From Sulfurimonas sp. SAG-AH-194-C20 (GTDB lineage: Bacteria > Campylobacterota > Campylobacteria > Campylobacterales > Sulfurimonadaceae): a stretch of DNA of 37,007 nt. The stretch covers positions 1 to 37,007 of the forward strand of contig NZ_JAEMVD010000011.1 of the NCBI RefSeq assembly GCF_029215975.1. The letters run 5' to 3'. Positions 26,118-35,330 of the stretch are shown in pieces. Made by a program: the position numbers and the translations under genes. Every line of letters starts with the position of its first letter. Position 1 is the first letter of the stretch. Below the pieces are notes generated by a model, which worked only from the letters and a program-made list of their open reading frames with translations, had not been told where the DNA came from and made no database searches.

Positions 26118-26936
26118 ATGAGTTACATCCCACTAATTGCAAAAGTTGATTCCCTCCCTCCTTTACCAGAATCTGTTTTAAAAATAGAGTCTCTTTTTAT
26201 GAGTGACGAACCTGAAATAGATGATATTGTTAAAGTTATTGAGGGGGACCCTTCTCTTACCGCTGATATACTAGCAAAAGTCAATGCCCCTTATTATGGA
26301 TTTTCAAAAAATATTATTTCTATTTTACAAGCTGTAACTTTATTTGGTTCAAGCCAAATTCGCTCAATTGTTCTCTCATCAAGTATCAATAGATGTTTTG
26401 ATATAGACCTTTCACCTTATGATCTCTCCACAATAGAGTTTTCCAAAATAAGTTCCATTCAGAGTGAACTTATATTTCAATGGTATATGGGAATAGATAT
26501 CGATATTGCGAGGAGCCTCACCCCAATTGCATTTTTAATGGAGACAGGAAAAATTTTAATTGCTAAAGATATTTTACAAAATAAGAAAACAGAAGCATTT
26601 TTATCTGATTTAATCCGATATCAAGACATTGCTTATGTTGAAAATATTCATACGATGATGACTACAGCACAGATTAATGCCCTTATTTTCAAACATCTTC
26701 ATCTTAACGATACATTTTGGGAAAGTATGAAGTATTTAGATGATGAGAGGGAAGTGCCAAAACATATGAAAGAGATGGTTTTTGCACTGCAAGTTGTCAG
26801 ATCTGCTGTAAATATTCAAGAACAATTTAGTGAAAATTCAATGAAAAAAGCATTAGGTTTACTTACTGATAACAACTTTAGCACTGATTCCTTTGTCCGC
26901 ATTTCTAAACGCTTACAAAGAAAGTACTTAGACTAA
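26118..26936 (+). CDS. HDOD-domain protein
   Basis: 272 residues that are mainly one HDOD domain (about 8-205), a degenerate relative of HD phosphohydrolases used in signalling. Typical elements: SLPPLPESVLKIESLF (12-27), DPSLTADILAKVNAPYYGFSKNI (44-66) and SILQAVTLFGSSQIRSIVLSSSI (68-90). No GGDEF, EAL or receiver domain is attached. Such proteins take part in c-di-GMP, motility or stress networks; the role here is unknown. It converges on the SPOR kinase gene, the stop codons overlapping by 4 nt, so the two mRNAs have complementary 3' ends. Confidence 0.9.
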   Translation: MSYIPLIAKVDSLPPLPESVLKIESLFMSDEPEIDDIVKVIEGDPSLTADILAKVNAPYYGFSKNIISILQAVTLFGSSQIRSIVLSSSINRCFDIDLSPYDLSTIEFSKISSIQSELIFQWYMGIDIDIARSLTPIAFLMETGKILIAKDILQNKKTEAFLSDLIRYQDIAYVENIHTMMTTAQINALIFKHLHLNDTFWESMKYLDDEREVPKHMKEMVFALQVVRSAVNIQEQFSENSMKKALGLLTDNNFSTDSFVRISKRLQRKYLD

Positions 26937-29539
26937 TTCTGTTTTAAATACTTTTGTATATCTGCGAATAGCCTAGTTATACTTGCATCATAAAAGCGAA
27001 CAAACTCTCTCCACTCGCTCCTGCTACCTTTTTCGAATTCATATTCCATTGTAGCAGCACTTTCACATAAGTTATAAGCTCCAATATTTAATGCAATATC
27101 CTTGATATCCATAGACATACTTCTTGCTTGTCGAAAATCATCATTAGCACATAACTCTTCAAAACGAGTTGCTGAAGTTTTATACATGTTTGTAAAATCT
27201 TTTAATATTGTTTTATAAAATTCTATATCACCGTGACATCTAGCCAAGCCAACACTAATCGAGAGTTCATTAAACCCATCTTCTTCATTTGAATCTTTTA
27301 TGCTAATTAAATCTTTGTCTACGAAGTCTCTTTTTTCTTGACTGAGAGTATCAAGAATCTTTTTATAAAAAATATCTATAATAATTGGTTTCGCAATATG
27401 CCCTTGCATACCGCTCTGCATAGCTTTAGAAATAGCATCATCCATAACATCGCCAGTCAATGCCAAAATAGGTATATTATTGTATTTATTAGTTTTACGA
27501 ATTTCTCTACTTGCTTCATATCCATTCATATTTGGCATATTTATATCCATCAGCAGTAAGTCAAAAGGTATATCTTTTTTTACCAGATCGAGAGCTTCTT
27601 GTCCATCGTCAACAAAAGTAAGTTCTATTCCTGTCTGTGCTAAAAGTCCCATGATAACTTTTTGATTTACTTCATTGTCTTCAGCAACTAGTATTTTCTT
27701 ATCCGCCATTGATTTGAGTTTGTCTTTCATCGTTGTTTTTCGTGAGCGTTTATCTAAATTTTTTGCTACATAAAGATCTATAATCATATTTAATATGCTC
27801 TGTTGAGAACAAGGAACTTGAATATATGAATCCACTTCAATATTTTCTATCAGTTTAGAGTCTATATTGCTATGAAGTTCATTAAGAATAACAAGTTTTG
27901 TTGATGCAACAACTCTCATTTTTTTAATAGCTTTTATTGCATCTGTTGTGAGGTTATACTGGTTGACTATCACGATATCAAAACGCATTGCATCTTCAAG
28001 AACAGCATTTTCAAAAGATGGAATTGCATTTATTACATAATTAAAATACCCTAATGATTTAACTAATGGAATAACATTTCTATTTGATGAATCGACGATT
28101 AGAACCTTTTTTTCTAACATTGATGAAGATGGAAGCCTATAGTGACGTTTGTTTTGTGTATCTTTTAGTGTAAAGTTAGCAGTAAAGCTAAAAGTTGTTC
28201 CAACATCCTTTTTGCTACTTACACGAATTTCTCCACCCATTAGCTCAACCAACTCTTTTGAGATGCAGAGTCCAAGTCCAGTACCGCCAAACTCTCTACT
28301 CGTCGACTCATCAGCTTGATAGTACGAGTTAAATATACTTTGAACCTGTTCTTCTGTCATTCCTATACCAGAATCGGAGATAGAAAATTCTAGTTTAATT
28401 CCATCAGCAAAACTTGAGATTTTTTTTGCACTTAATGTAACTTCACCATTATTTGTGAACTTAACAGCATTACCAATTAGGTTGATTAAAACCTGTCCTA
28501 AACGAAGGGAGTCACCTATTACTTTTGATGGTATTTCATGCGAAATATCCATTGCTAGAACAACACCATTTTTCTTTGCTTTGGTTACATTAACACTTAA
28601 GACATACTCTAAAATATCATCAATGTTGAACTCAGTTTTTTCAATTTTTAACTCACCTGCCTTTATTTTTGAAACATCTAAAATATCATTAATTAGGTTA
28701 AGTAAGTGCTGAGAAGAACTCTCAATTTTTTGTATGTAATCACACTGAATTTTTGTTAAATCACTCTCTAATACTAAATGTGTTAAGCCCATTATCGCAG
28801 TCATAGGTGTACGAAGTTCATGACTCACATGAGAGAGCAACTTATCTTTGGCATAATTATCTACTTTAAGTTGTTCTAACTGTTCTTCTTGAATGAGCTC
28901 TTTGTTTATGTATGTCTCTTTCTCTTTTTTCGTGCGTAAAAGTATGTATACAAAATATCCTAGTATAAGCAATAAAACAGATGATATTATCTGATAAGTA
29001 TATGAATTTCCACTTTTGACTAAAGGAATAACTGGACTTTTTATCTCTTTCTCAATAGACTCAATCTGTAACTCTAAACTCTCTTCTTTGTATACTTTTT
29101 CTACTCCATCCTCTTTATCAACTAAATTTTTTTTCTCTTCTTGGACTACCTGTGTCTGGATTCTATCAACACTTACAACTTCAACATCTAAGCTCTCTTC
29201 TTTAAGGGGTAATGCCTCTTTTTTGAGTTTAGTTACATAGATATCTGCATACTCTAGACGCAGGGTATCTAAAACCTCTTGTAGCACAACCCTATTAGTA
29301 AAAGGTTCAACTAAAGTAATAAAAAAATCACCAGAAGCTCTAGCTTTGAAAATAAACTCATTATTCTCTTGAAGTTTTCTTATGTTGTCATGTTCTAAAA
29401 CGAATAAGTTGATCTCTTGTAGTGAATTTTGAGCATCTTCTTGAGAGGGGAAGGAGCCAATCCTTATGCTCCGAATATACTCTGCATTTAAAGCCGTACC
29501 TAACATTATACATATACTCAGCAACAAAAAAAATCTCAT
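26933..29539 (-). CDS. Hybrid histidine kinase with periplasmic SPOR domain and degenerate receiver and HPt domains
   Basis: 868 residues. Signal peptide 1-19, SPOR domain about 20-105 (IRIGSFPSQEDAQNSL and GDFFITLVEPFTNRVVLQEVLDTLR), charged linker, membrane helix about 182-202, HisKA with His240 (SHVSHELRTPMTAIMG) and HATPase with Asn357, DSGIGM (389-394) and GGTGLGL (418-424). The first receiver-like domain (about 478-592) has Asn526 at the acceptor Asp place and no KP motif. The second (about 614-732) is intact: Asp665, Thr695, Lys718. The C-terminal HPt-like domain (about 755-868) has SMDIKDIALNIGA where HPt proteins have AHxLKGxAxNIGA, so Met810 replaces the phospho-His. SPOR domains bind peptidoglycan with bare glycan strands, so the input may be cell-wall state at division. 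A TATAAT lies at 29566-29571 and AAGGA before the ATG. Confidence 0.93.
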   Translation of the reverse strand: MRFFLLLSICIMLGTALNAEYIRSIRIGSFPSQEDAQNSLQEINLFVLEHDNIRKLQENNEFIFKARASGDFFITLVEPFTNRVVLQEVLDTLRLEYADIYVTKLKKEALPLKEESLDVEVVSVDRIQTQVVQEEKKNLVDKEDGVEKVYKEESLELQIESIEKEIKSPVIPLVKSGNSYTYQIISSVLLLILGYFVYILLRTKKEKETYINKELIQEEQLEQLKVDNYAKDKLLSHVSHELRTPMTAIMGLTHLVLESDLTKIQCDYIQKIESSSQHLLNLINDILDVSKIKAGELKIEKTEFNIDDILEYVLSVNVTKAKKNGVVLAMDISHEIPSKVIGDSLRLGQVLINLIGNAVKFTNNGEVTLSAKKISSFADGIKLEFSISDSGIGMTEEQVQSIFNSYYQADESTSREFGGTGLGLCISKELVELMGGEIRVSSKKDVGTTFSFTANFTLKDTQNKRHYRLPSSSMLEKKVLIVDSSNRNVIPLVKSLGYFNYVINAIPSFENAVLEDAMRFDIVIVNQYNLTTDAIKAIKKMRVVASTKLVILNELHSNIDSKLIENIEVDSYIQVPCSQQSILNMIIDLYVAKNLDKRSRKTTMKDKLKSMADKKILVAEDNEVNQKVIMGLLAQTGIELTFVDDGQEALDLVKKDIPFDLLLMDINMPNMNGYEASREIRKTNKYNNIPILALTGDVMDDAISKAMQSGMQGHIAKPIIIDIFYKKILDTLSQEKRDFVDKDLISIKDSNEEDGFNELSISVGLARCHGDIEFYKTILKDFTNMYKTSATRFEELCANDDFRQARSMSMDIKDIALNIGAYNLCESAATMEYEFEKGSRSEWREFVRFYDASITRLFADIQKYLKQN

Positions 29540-29565
29540 AACATTCCTTAAACTCTATTATTTTT

Positions 29566-29571
29566 ATTATA
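29566..29571 (-). promoter_or_regulatory. -10 box of the SPOR kinase gene
   Basis: TATAAT on the minus strand, overlapping the last bases before the hemD stop. It would start the kinase mRNA about 20-25 nt before its ATG, so the gene need not depend on hemD-guaA read-through. Confidence 0.45.
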
Positions 29572-29572
29572 A

Positions 29573-30196
29573 CTAATTAATTATTTTTAAACAACTTTGA
29601 ATACTTGTTTCCTTTGCTATTGAAAAGTCAATATCTAAAGGAAGTGCCTTGGCTGTAGTGCAGCCAATCACAACAACCTTATAACTTTTTTTTAGCTTGT
29701 GATACTTTAAGAAACATTTTACACTTGAGGGTGATGTGAAGATAAGTGTGCATTTTTCTTCAAGTTCAACTATTTGAATTTTTTTAGAACACTGACTCTC
29801 ATACACAATAATTTCATCAATACGATATCCATCTTTACGCGATATTTCAGCAAAATCTGAAGCCACTTCTTTTGCTCTTAAATAAAGCCATCTTTTAGTT
29901 TTAGGATACAGAGCAATTATTTCTGATAAATTATCTCCATAACCACTACCTATTCTTAAAATATTCCCTTTAATAGCTTCAAAACTTTGTGCTGTTGCCT
30001 TAGAGATACAAAGTGCTTGTTTATCTTTAAACTCATTATAATTCTGTTCATGCAGAGCTTTAACGGCTTGTTTAGAAGTTAAAATAATGTAGTCGTACTT
30101 AGAAAAGTCTATTTGAACTTCTAAAAAAGAAATTTTTAAAGGATTTACATGAATAGTATTAGGATAGGAAGAGGTTGAAAAGAGGTAGGGTTTCAT
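29573..30196 (-). CDS. hemD: Uroporphyrinogen-III synthase
   Basis: Closes and inverts ring D of hydroxymethylbilane in heme synthesis. The family is poorly conserved. Visible here are the YDYIILTSKQAVKAL (34-48) first-domain motif, the hinge region with GDNLSEII, and TLIFTSPSSVKCFLKYH with VVVIGCTTAKAL of the second domain. 207 residues matches the short Campylobacterota form. It lies 19 nt after guaA and 33 nt before the kinase. Confidence 0.88.
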   Translation of the reverse strand: MKPYLFSTSSYPNTIHVNPLKISFLEVQIDFSKYDYIILTSKQAVKALHEQNYNEFKDKQALCISKATAQSFEAIKGNILRIGSGYGDNLSEIIALYPKTKRWLYLRAKEVASDFAEISRKDGYRIDEIIVYESQCSKKIQIVELEEKCTLIFTSPSSVKCFLKYHKLKKSYKVVVIGCTTAKALPLDIDFSIAKETSIQSCLKIIN

Positions 30197-30215
30197 AGGA
30201 GAAGAGAAAAAATCT

Positions 30216-31754
30216 CTACTCCCACTCTATAGTTGCCGGTGGTTTACTAGATATATCATAAACAACACGATTGATACCATCAACCTCGTTGATAATTCGA
30301 CGAGATATTCTCTCTAGTAAATCATGTGGAAGACGAGCAAATGTTGCAGTCATACCATCAACTGCCTCAACAACTCTCACACATACAGTGTTATCATAAG
30401 TACGATTGTCACCCATAACACCAACACTTTTTACATTTAAAAGTACGGCAAATGCTTGCCAAGTTTTTGCATAGTATCCACTCGCTTTAAGCTCATCAAG
30501 TAAGATAACATCAGCTTCACGTAAAATAGTTAAATCAGGGACATTAACATCACCCATAATTCTAATGGCTAAGCCAGGCCCAGGAAATGGGTGACGGTTA
30601 ATCATATCAGCAGGTAATCCTAACTCTAAACCAATTTTACGAACCTCATCTTTAAAAAGTTCTCTTAAAGGCTCTATTAATTCAAAATCCATCCAATCAG
30701 GTAATCCACCAACATTATGGTGAGACTTAATAACCTCTGATGGTCCATTTACAGAGATAGACTCAATAACATCAGGATAGAGTGTTCCTTGAGCTAAGAA
30801 CTTAATACCATCATGCTTTTTAGCCTCTTTTTCAAACTCTTCTATAAAAGTATGTCCGATAATTTTACGCTTTTGTTCAGGGTCTGAAATACCTTCTAGT
30901 TTAGTAAGAAAATTATCAACTGCATCTACTGTAACAAGTGGTGCTTTTAAGTTAATTTTAAAAACTTCTTGAACTTGTTCTCGTTCGCCTTTTCTTAGCA
31001 GACCATTATCAACAAAAACAGGAATAAGTTGATCACCTATAGCTTCATAAAGCATAGCAGCAACAACAGAACTATCAACACCGCCACTCAGTCCACAAAG
31101 AACTTTACCAGTTCCTACTTTCTCACGAATCATCTTAATTTGCTCTTTTAAGAAATGCTCCATCTTCCACTTCTCAGTTACTCCACAAATATTTCTTGCA
31201 AAGTTACGAAGCATTAAGTAGCCTTCTTCTGAGTGCTGTACTTCTGGGTGAAACTGCATTGCATAGACACGTTTTTCTTCATTTGCGATTGCTGCATATG
31301 GAGAATTCTCAGATGTTGCGATAGGAGAAAAACCTTCAGGAAGTTTATCTACTTTATCCGAATGAGACATCCAAACAATTCTATCTTCATCACAGTCTGC
31401 TAAAAGTGGAGATGCGGTCTCTAGTTTTAACTCAGCCTTACCATATTCATGATGGTTTGAGCGAATAACACTTCCACCAAAGTCAACTGCAATTCTTTGC
31501 ATTCCATAACAGATACCAAGAATAGGAATCCCCATAGAGTAAACACCCTGGTCAACTTCATACGCATCTTCGTTATAAACAGAAGATGGACCACCACTTA
31601 AAATAACACCTTGTGGATTTCTTTTCTTAATGTCTTCAACCGAAGCATGGTAAGGGAGAATTTCGCAATAAACTTTATCTTCACGAAGACGACGAGCTAT
31701 AAGTTGTGTATATTGAGAACCGAAATCTAAAACTATAATACTAACATTTGTCAT
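30216..31754 (-). CDS. guaA: GMP synthase (glutamine-hydrolysing)
   Basis: Converts XMP to GMP with glutamine and ATP. The class I glutamine amidotransferase domain (about 1-195) has nucleophile Cys82 in GICYGMQ and the His/Glu pair in [13 protein letters not shown]. The ATP pyrophosphatase domain has the PP-loop LSGGVDSS (near 224-231), and the C-terminal dimerisation domain ends [17 protein letters not shown]. 512 residues is normal. AGG stands 7 nt before the ATG. It is separated from nhaD by a terminator. Confidence 0.98.
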   Translation of the reverse strand: MTNVSIIVLDFGSQYTQLIARRLREDKVYCEILPYHASVEDIKKRNPQGVILSGGPSSVYNEDAYEVDQGVYSMGIPILGICYGMQRIAVDFGGSVIRSNHHEYGKAELKLETASPLLADCDEDRIVWMSHSDKVDKLPEGFSPIATSENSPYAAIANEEKRVYAMQFHPEVQHSEEGYLMLRNFARNICGVTEKWKMEHFLKEQIKMIREKVGTGKVLCGLSGGVDSSVVAAMLYEAIGDQLIPVFVDNGLLRKGEREQVQEVFKINLKAPLVTVDAVDNFLTKLEGISDPEQKRKIIGHTFIEEFEKEAKKHDGIKFLAQGTLYPDVIESISVNGPSEVIKSHHNVGGLPDWMDFELIEPLRELFKDEVRKIGLELGLPADMINRHPFPGPGLAIRIMGDVNVPDLTILREADVILLDELKASGYYAKTWQAFAVLLNVKSVGVMGDNRTYDNTVCVRVVEAVDGMTATFARLPHDLLERISRRIINEVDGINRVVYDISSKPPATIEWE

Positions 31755-31838
31755 ATAAATGCCTTTTTTTGAGGGAATGGAATACTTTAATTATGAAAGA
31801 ATACTACAATAAAGATTAATGTTTGATTTACGAAAGAT

Positions 31839-31872
31839 TGAAAAAGGATATCTCCAACTGAAGTGGAGATAT
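31839..31872 (-). terminator. Intrinsic terminator after nhaD
   Basis: ATATCTCCA and TGGAGATAT form a 9-bp stem around a 7-nt loop; on the minus strand CCTTTTTC follows. It ends the lipoprotein-nadB-nhaD message before guaA. Confidence 0.8.
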
Positions 31873-31879
31873 TTAAAAC

Positions 31880-33250
31880 TTACGAGTGAGGGAGATACCA
31901 TCCAAGCACATCGTATTGAAGGTACCATACAGACACAGAAACACCATAACCAACAAGTATAGTCCAAGCATGTTTCATATGTGAGCTAAATGTATATATA
32001 CCATGAAGTCTTCCCATAACACCAACACCAGCTGCTGAACCAAAAGAGATAAGGCTTCCACCAACACCAGCGGTCATTGTAACAAGCATCCACTGCGATA
32101 AATCCATAGTAGGAGATGATTTTAAAATTGCTGACATCACAGGAACATTATCTACAATTGCTGAGAGGAAACCGACGCCAACATTTGCCCACATTGGACC
32201 AACAAGTGTATACATATCATGAATATATGAAAGGAATCCAAGATAATGTAGTGCACCAACAGCTGAAAGAATACCAAAGAAGAAAAGCAGTGTATCATTT
32301 TCTACTTTTTGCATATTTATATAGATATTAAACGAGTTCGCACCACTTTTAGTAAGAAATACAGAGTAAAGTTTAAGTATAGCCATACCAAACATCATAC
32401 CCCACATAGCTGGAAAATGGAAAAACTGGTGACCTAAAACTGCCAAAACAATTGTTAAAACACCTAAATAAGCCACACCCATTCCACCGTCAAGAACAAC
32501 TGGTTTTTTCTCAGTTGCAGCATCAAATGCAGGCTGACCTTTTGGAACCGACATACTTAGTAAAGTAGCTGTTACTAACCAACCAAGAATAGAAGCTGGG
32601 AAAAGGAATAAGAAGTCTATAAACTGACCCTTGTTCGCTGTCCATGCCATAAGTGTCGTAATATCACCAAATGGAGACCAAGCACCACCTGCATTTGCTG
32701 CAACTACGATATTTATCGCACCGGGCACAAGAAACGCAAGATTTTTCTTATCAATTGTATACAGTACCGTTGAGAGGATAAGTGCTGTTGTTAGGTTATC
32801 TGCTACGGGAGAGATAAAAAATGCTAAAATACCTGTTAACCAAAAAAGTTTTTTGTATGTATAACCCTTTGATACAAGCTTATACTTCATAAGGTCAAAC
32901 ACACCACGTTCTATCAGTGTTTCAATATATGTCATTGCAACAAGTAAAAAGAAGAAAATCTCTGCTATCTCGAGTATAAGATGTTCTAATTCATTATGCA
33001 ATGGATCAGGATTTAGACCATTAATAGCATAAAAAATACCTATTAACATAAACATAAATGTACCTGCAAACAGAGCTGGTTTTGCTTTGTTTATCTCATA
33101 CTTATCTTCAGTTGCAATAAAATAATATGCAATTACAAAAACAGCCAGACTTAACCATCCAACCCAACTCGTAGCAAGATTTATTACTTGCCCCTCTATC
33201 ATTACATGACCTGCAGCTATTACTGTGTCTGCCATTGAACTATGTTCCAT
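31880..33250 (-). CDS. nhaD: Na+/H+ antiporter NhaD
   Basis: Inner-membrane sodium/proton antiporter of the ion transporter superfamily, 456 residues with about 11-12 membrane segments. Motifs: FFLLVAMTYIETLIERGVFD (near 98-117), ISPVADNLTTALILSTVLY (near 146-164), NAGGAWSPFGDITTLMAW (near 186-203) and IVDNVPVMSAI in the second half. NhaD occurs mostly in marine and alkaliphilic bacteria, which supports a marine Sulfurimonas-like host. Its start shares a base with the nadB stop; GAGGA lies before it. The N-terminus could be slightly shorter (next Met at residue 6). Confidence 0.95.
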   Translation of the reverse strand: MEHSSMADTVIAAGHVMIEGQVINLATSWVGWLSLAVFVIAYYFIATEDKYEINKAKPALFAGTFMFMLIGIFYAINGLNPDPLHNELEHLILEIAEIFFFLLVAMTYIETLIERGVFDLMKYKLVSKGYTYKKLFWLTGILAFFISPVADNLTTALILSTVLYTIDKKNLAFLVPGAINIVVAANAGGAWSPFGDITTLMAWTANKGQFIDFLFLFPASILGWLVTATLLSMSVPKGQPAFDAATEKKPVVLDGGMGVAYLGVLTIVLAVLGHQFFHFPAMWGMMFGMAILKLYSVFLTKSGANSFNIYINMQKVENDTLLFFFGILSAVGALHYLGFLSYIHDMYTLVGPMWANVGVGFLSAIVDNVPVMSAILKSSPTMDLSQWMLVTMTAGVGGSLISFGSAAGVGVMGRLHGIYTFSSHMKHAWTILVGYGVSVSVWYLQYDVLGWYLPHS

Positions 33251-34698
33251 TATATATCCTCTTGTATAGTATGTACGCCTATCGATTTGTCTCTTGAGAG
33301 TGCCCCTAGGACTATCTCTTTGGCTGTTAATAAACGAAATTTCAACAGTGTACCTATTTTTTCATTTAAAAGAGTATTAATTGACTCGAGTGCATCACTT
33401 AATCCTCTTTTTGTACGAATAATAGATACATTTTCCCACATTATGCGTCTTAGTTGATTCTTTTTTGCCTTATCTTCTTTAAGACTCATTATATTTTGTG
33501 ATACATCAAACTCTATAAACTTTTTTTCTTTTGTATCTAAGAGTATCTCTTGTACAGCTTGAGAAGCAAAAACTAAACCTTCTAAAAGAGAGTTAGAAGC
33601 AAGACGGTTTGCTCCATGGACACGAGTTGAAGCCACTTCACCAATCGCATAGAGGTTTTTCACACTTGGCACTCGACCTTTTAAATCAGTTCGTATACCC
33701 CCTATTGCATAATGAAATGCAGGAGAGATAGGCACTCTTACATTTGGAACGTCATAACCCATACCTTTTAAGTAATTCGAAATATTTGGGAAACGATGTG
33801 TAAAGTACTTCTCATCAAAGTTTTTAAATACTAGGTAGTTATTCATTCCAGTCTTTTTTTTATGCAGGTATATAGACTTACTTACAATGTCACGAGAAGC
33901 AAGTTCTCCACGTTCATCATAGTCAAATAAAAAACGTCTGCCACTTTCATCTTCTATGGTAGCACCTTCTCCCCTTAGTGCTTCAGTTAGAAGCATCTTT
34001 TGAGCATTATCACTATTTACAAAAACTGTTGGATGAAACTGTAACATCTCCATTCTATCAAGAGGGATTCCTTTTTCAACACAAAGCCCTTGAATATCAG
34101 CACTAATACAAGGTGCATTTGTATGGTACTCGTAGAGTGAGCCAACTCCTCCGCTCGCGATTATTATATCTTTAGCATAAATATTTCGGCTCTCTCTATG
34201 GTCTAGCACAGTAACGCCATAACAAACATCATCTTTTATAAGCAAGTCAACTACTCTTGCATCACCTAACATAGCATGAGGATTATGAGAGAGTAAAAAA
34301 TAATGTAAGTATCTCCCTGTTGCATCTCCACCAGCATGAAGAATTCTCTCACAAGAGTGTGCTGCTTCTTTAGTATAGAGTAGTTCTCCATTTTCATCGG
34401 TATCAAACTTAAAGCCATTATTAACTAAATCATCTATCGCCTCACGTGAAAACTGCGAGAGCACTTTAACTGCCTCTTCATCACACAGACCATCACCAGC
34501 ATCAAGAGTGTCCTGTATGTGAGTAGGAATGTCTGCATTGTCTCTTGCTAATGCCACTCCACCTTGTGCATAAAAAGTATTACACTTAAAGGTTTCACGT
34601 TTGTTAATTATGAGAACTTTTTTATCTTTTGGTAACTTCATCGCGGCATACAAACCTGCAACACCTGCTCCTATAATTATGACATCGTATTTAAACAT
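33250..34698 (-). CDS. nadB: L-aspartate oxidase
   Basis: Flavoenzyme that oxidises aspartate to iminoaspartate for NAD synthesis, with NadA. The FAD-binding motif YDVIIIGAGVAGLYAA lies at residues 4-19, TFYAQGGVALA is the flavin region, SCERILHAGGDATG is a substrate-side motif, and TEALRGEGA and RVHGANRLASNSLLEGLVF are characteristic. 482 residues is shorter than the E. coli enzyme (540) because the C-terminal helical part is reduced. It is linked by 1-nt overlaps both to the lipoprotein gene before it and to nhaD after it. A fumarate reductase-like function is unlikely given the motifs. Confidence 0.95.
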   Translation of the reverse strand: MFKYDVIIIGAGVAGLYAAMKLPKDKKVLIINKRETFKCNTFYAQGGVALARDNADIPTHIQDTLDAGDGLCDEEAVKVLSQFSREAIDDLVNNGFKFDTDENGELLYTKEAAHSCERILHAGGDATGRYLHYFLLSHNPHAMLGDARVVDLLIKDDVCYGVTVLDHRESRNIYAKDIIIASGGVGSLYEYHTNAPCISADIQGLCVEKGIPLDRMEMLQFHPTVFVNSDNAQKMLLTEALRGEGATIEDESGRRFLFDYDERGELASRDIVSKSIYLHKKKTGMNNYLVFKNFDEKYFTHRFPNISNYLKGMGYDVPNVRVPISPAFHYAIGGIRTDLKGRVPSVKNLYAIGEVASTRVHGANRLASNSLLEGLVFASQAVQEILLDTKEKKFIEFDVSQNIMSLKEDKAKKNQLRRIMWENVSIIRTKRGLSDALESINTLLNEKIGTLLKFRLLTAKEIVLGALSRDKSIGVHTIQEDI

Positions 34699-34895
34699 TA
34701 TTTACAGCTTTCATTGTTTTCATTGTTGGTAATACTTTTATTTTCTATTATAAACTCAACATTTTTATCACCCACAGGTGCTTCTTTTTCATAATAGGGC
34801 GAAGCTTTATATCCACATCCGCTAAGACTAAACAAAAAGATTGCTATAATTAGGATATGAAAACTACTCAAGATATACTTACTTCTATTCAACAT
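34698..34895 (-). CDS. Small lipoprotein, LptM-like
   Basis: 65 residues from the ATG at 34895; TTG codons at 34904 and 34892 are other options, and the latter has better spacing from GAGG. A signal peptide with lipobox LSGC makes Cys27 the lipid-bearing residue. The following GYKASPYYEK resembles the N-terminus of LptM/YifL (CGxKGPLYxP), a small lipoprotein that in E. coli helps LptD mature. Since lptD is in the same window the link is attractive but unproven. Its first 39 nt overlap the start of the divergent plus-strand gene. Its stop overlaps the nadB start by one base. Confidence 0.75.
   Translation of the reverse strand: MLNRSKYILSSFHILIIAIFLFSLSGCGYKASPYYEKEAPVGDKNVEFIIENKSITNNENNESCK
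34845..34850 (+). promoter_or_regulatory. Extended -10 promoter placing the start at the ATG of the DciA-like gene
   Basis: TTGCTATAAT contains TGn-TATAAT, an extended -10 that can work without a -35. The ATG begins 7 nt after TATAAT, so the predicted RNA start falls on or next to the start codon. It lies inside the lipoprotein gene. Confidence 0.5.
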
Positions 34896-35330
34896 AAACC
34901 TCAATTTAAAAAAATTTTACACCATAAGTGTATCGACAAACTGCTCTCCACTATTCTCCCTGCTATTAGAAGAAACATTAAGCATGGATATATTAACAAA
35001 AATATCTTTTACATTATCATAACAGCAGCACTTAATAAATATGACAAAGATAATATTATAAAAACTATTAAAGGGGTTTTAAATTCTCCTATGATTTTAA
35101 ATTCAGAACACTTTACCCAGTGCAATGAGATAAATATCGAAGATGTTATCGTATATGTAGACCATAAGCCTAAAATAATATCTCAACTACATACTACATC
35201 TACTCATATACTAACTTATACAGAAAGAGCGAGCGGTGATATAAAAATTGATATTAAAGATGAAAGACTACATGCTTTAGCACAGAGTATTCAAGAGATT
35301 ATTAGAAAAGAGCATAATGAATCTTCTTGA
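34857..35330 (+). CDS. DUF721/DciA-like protein (possible replicative helicase loader)
   Basis: 157 residues, basic, no membrane segment. The stretch about 28-75 ([50 protein letters not shown]) follows the DUF721 pattern: helix, beta strand carrying GxLxV-like residues, then a helix that in DciA reads LxxLL. DciA loads the DnaB helicase in bacteria that lack DnaC. The match is weak and by eye. In-frame TAG at 34851 fixes the start at ATG 34857 or later. It overlaps uvrC by 14 nt, so the two are probably co-transcribed. Confidence 0.7.
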   Translation: MKTTQDILTSIQHKPQFKKILHHKCIDKLLSTILPAIRRNIKHGYINKNIFYIIITAALNKYDKDNIIKTIKGVLNSPMILNSEHFTQCNEINIEDVIVYVDHKPKIISQLHTTSTHILTYTERASGDIKIDIKDERLHALAQSIQEIIRKEHNESS

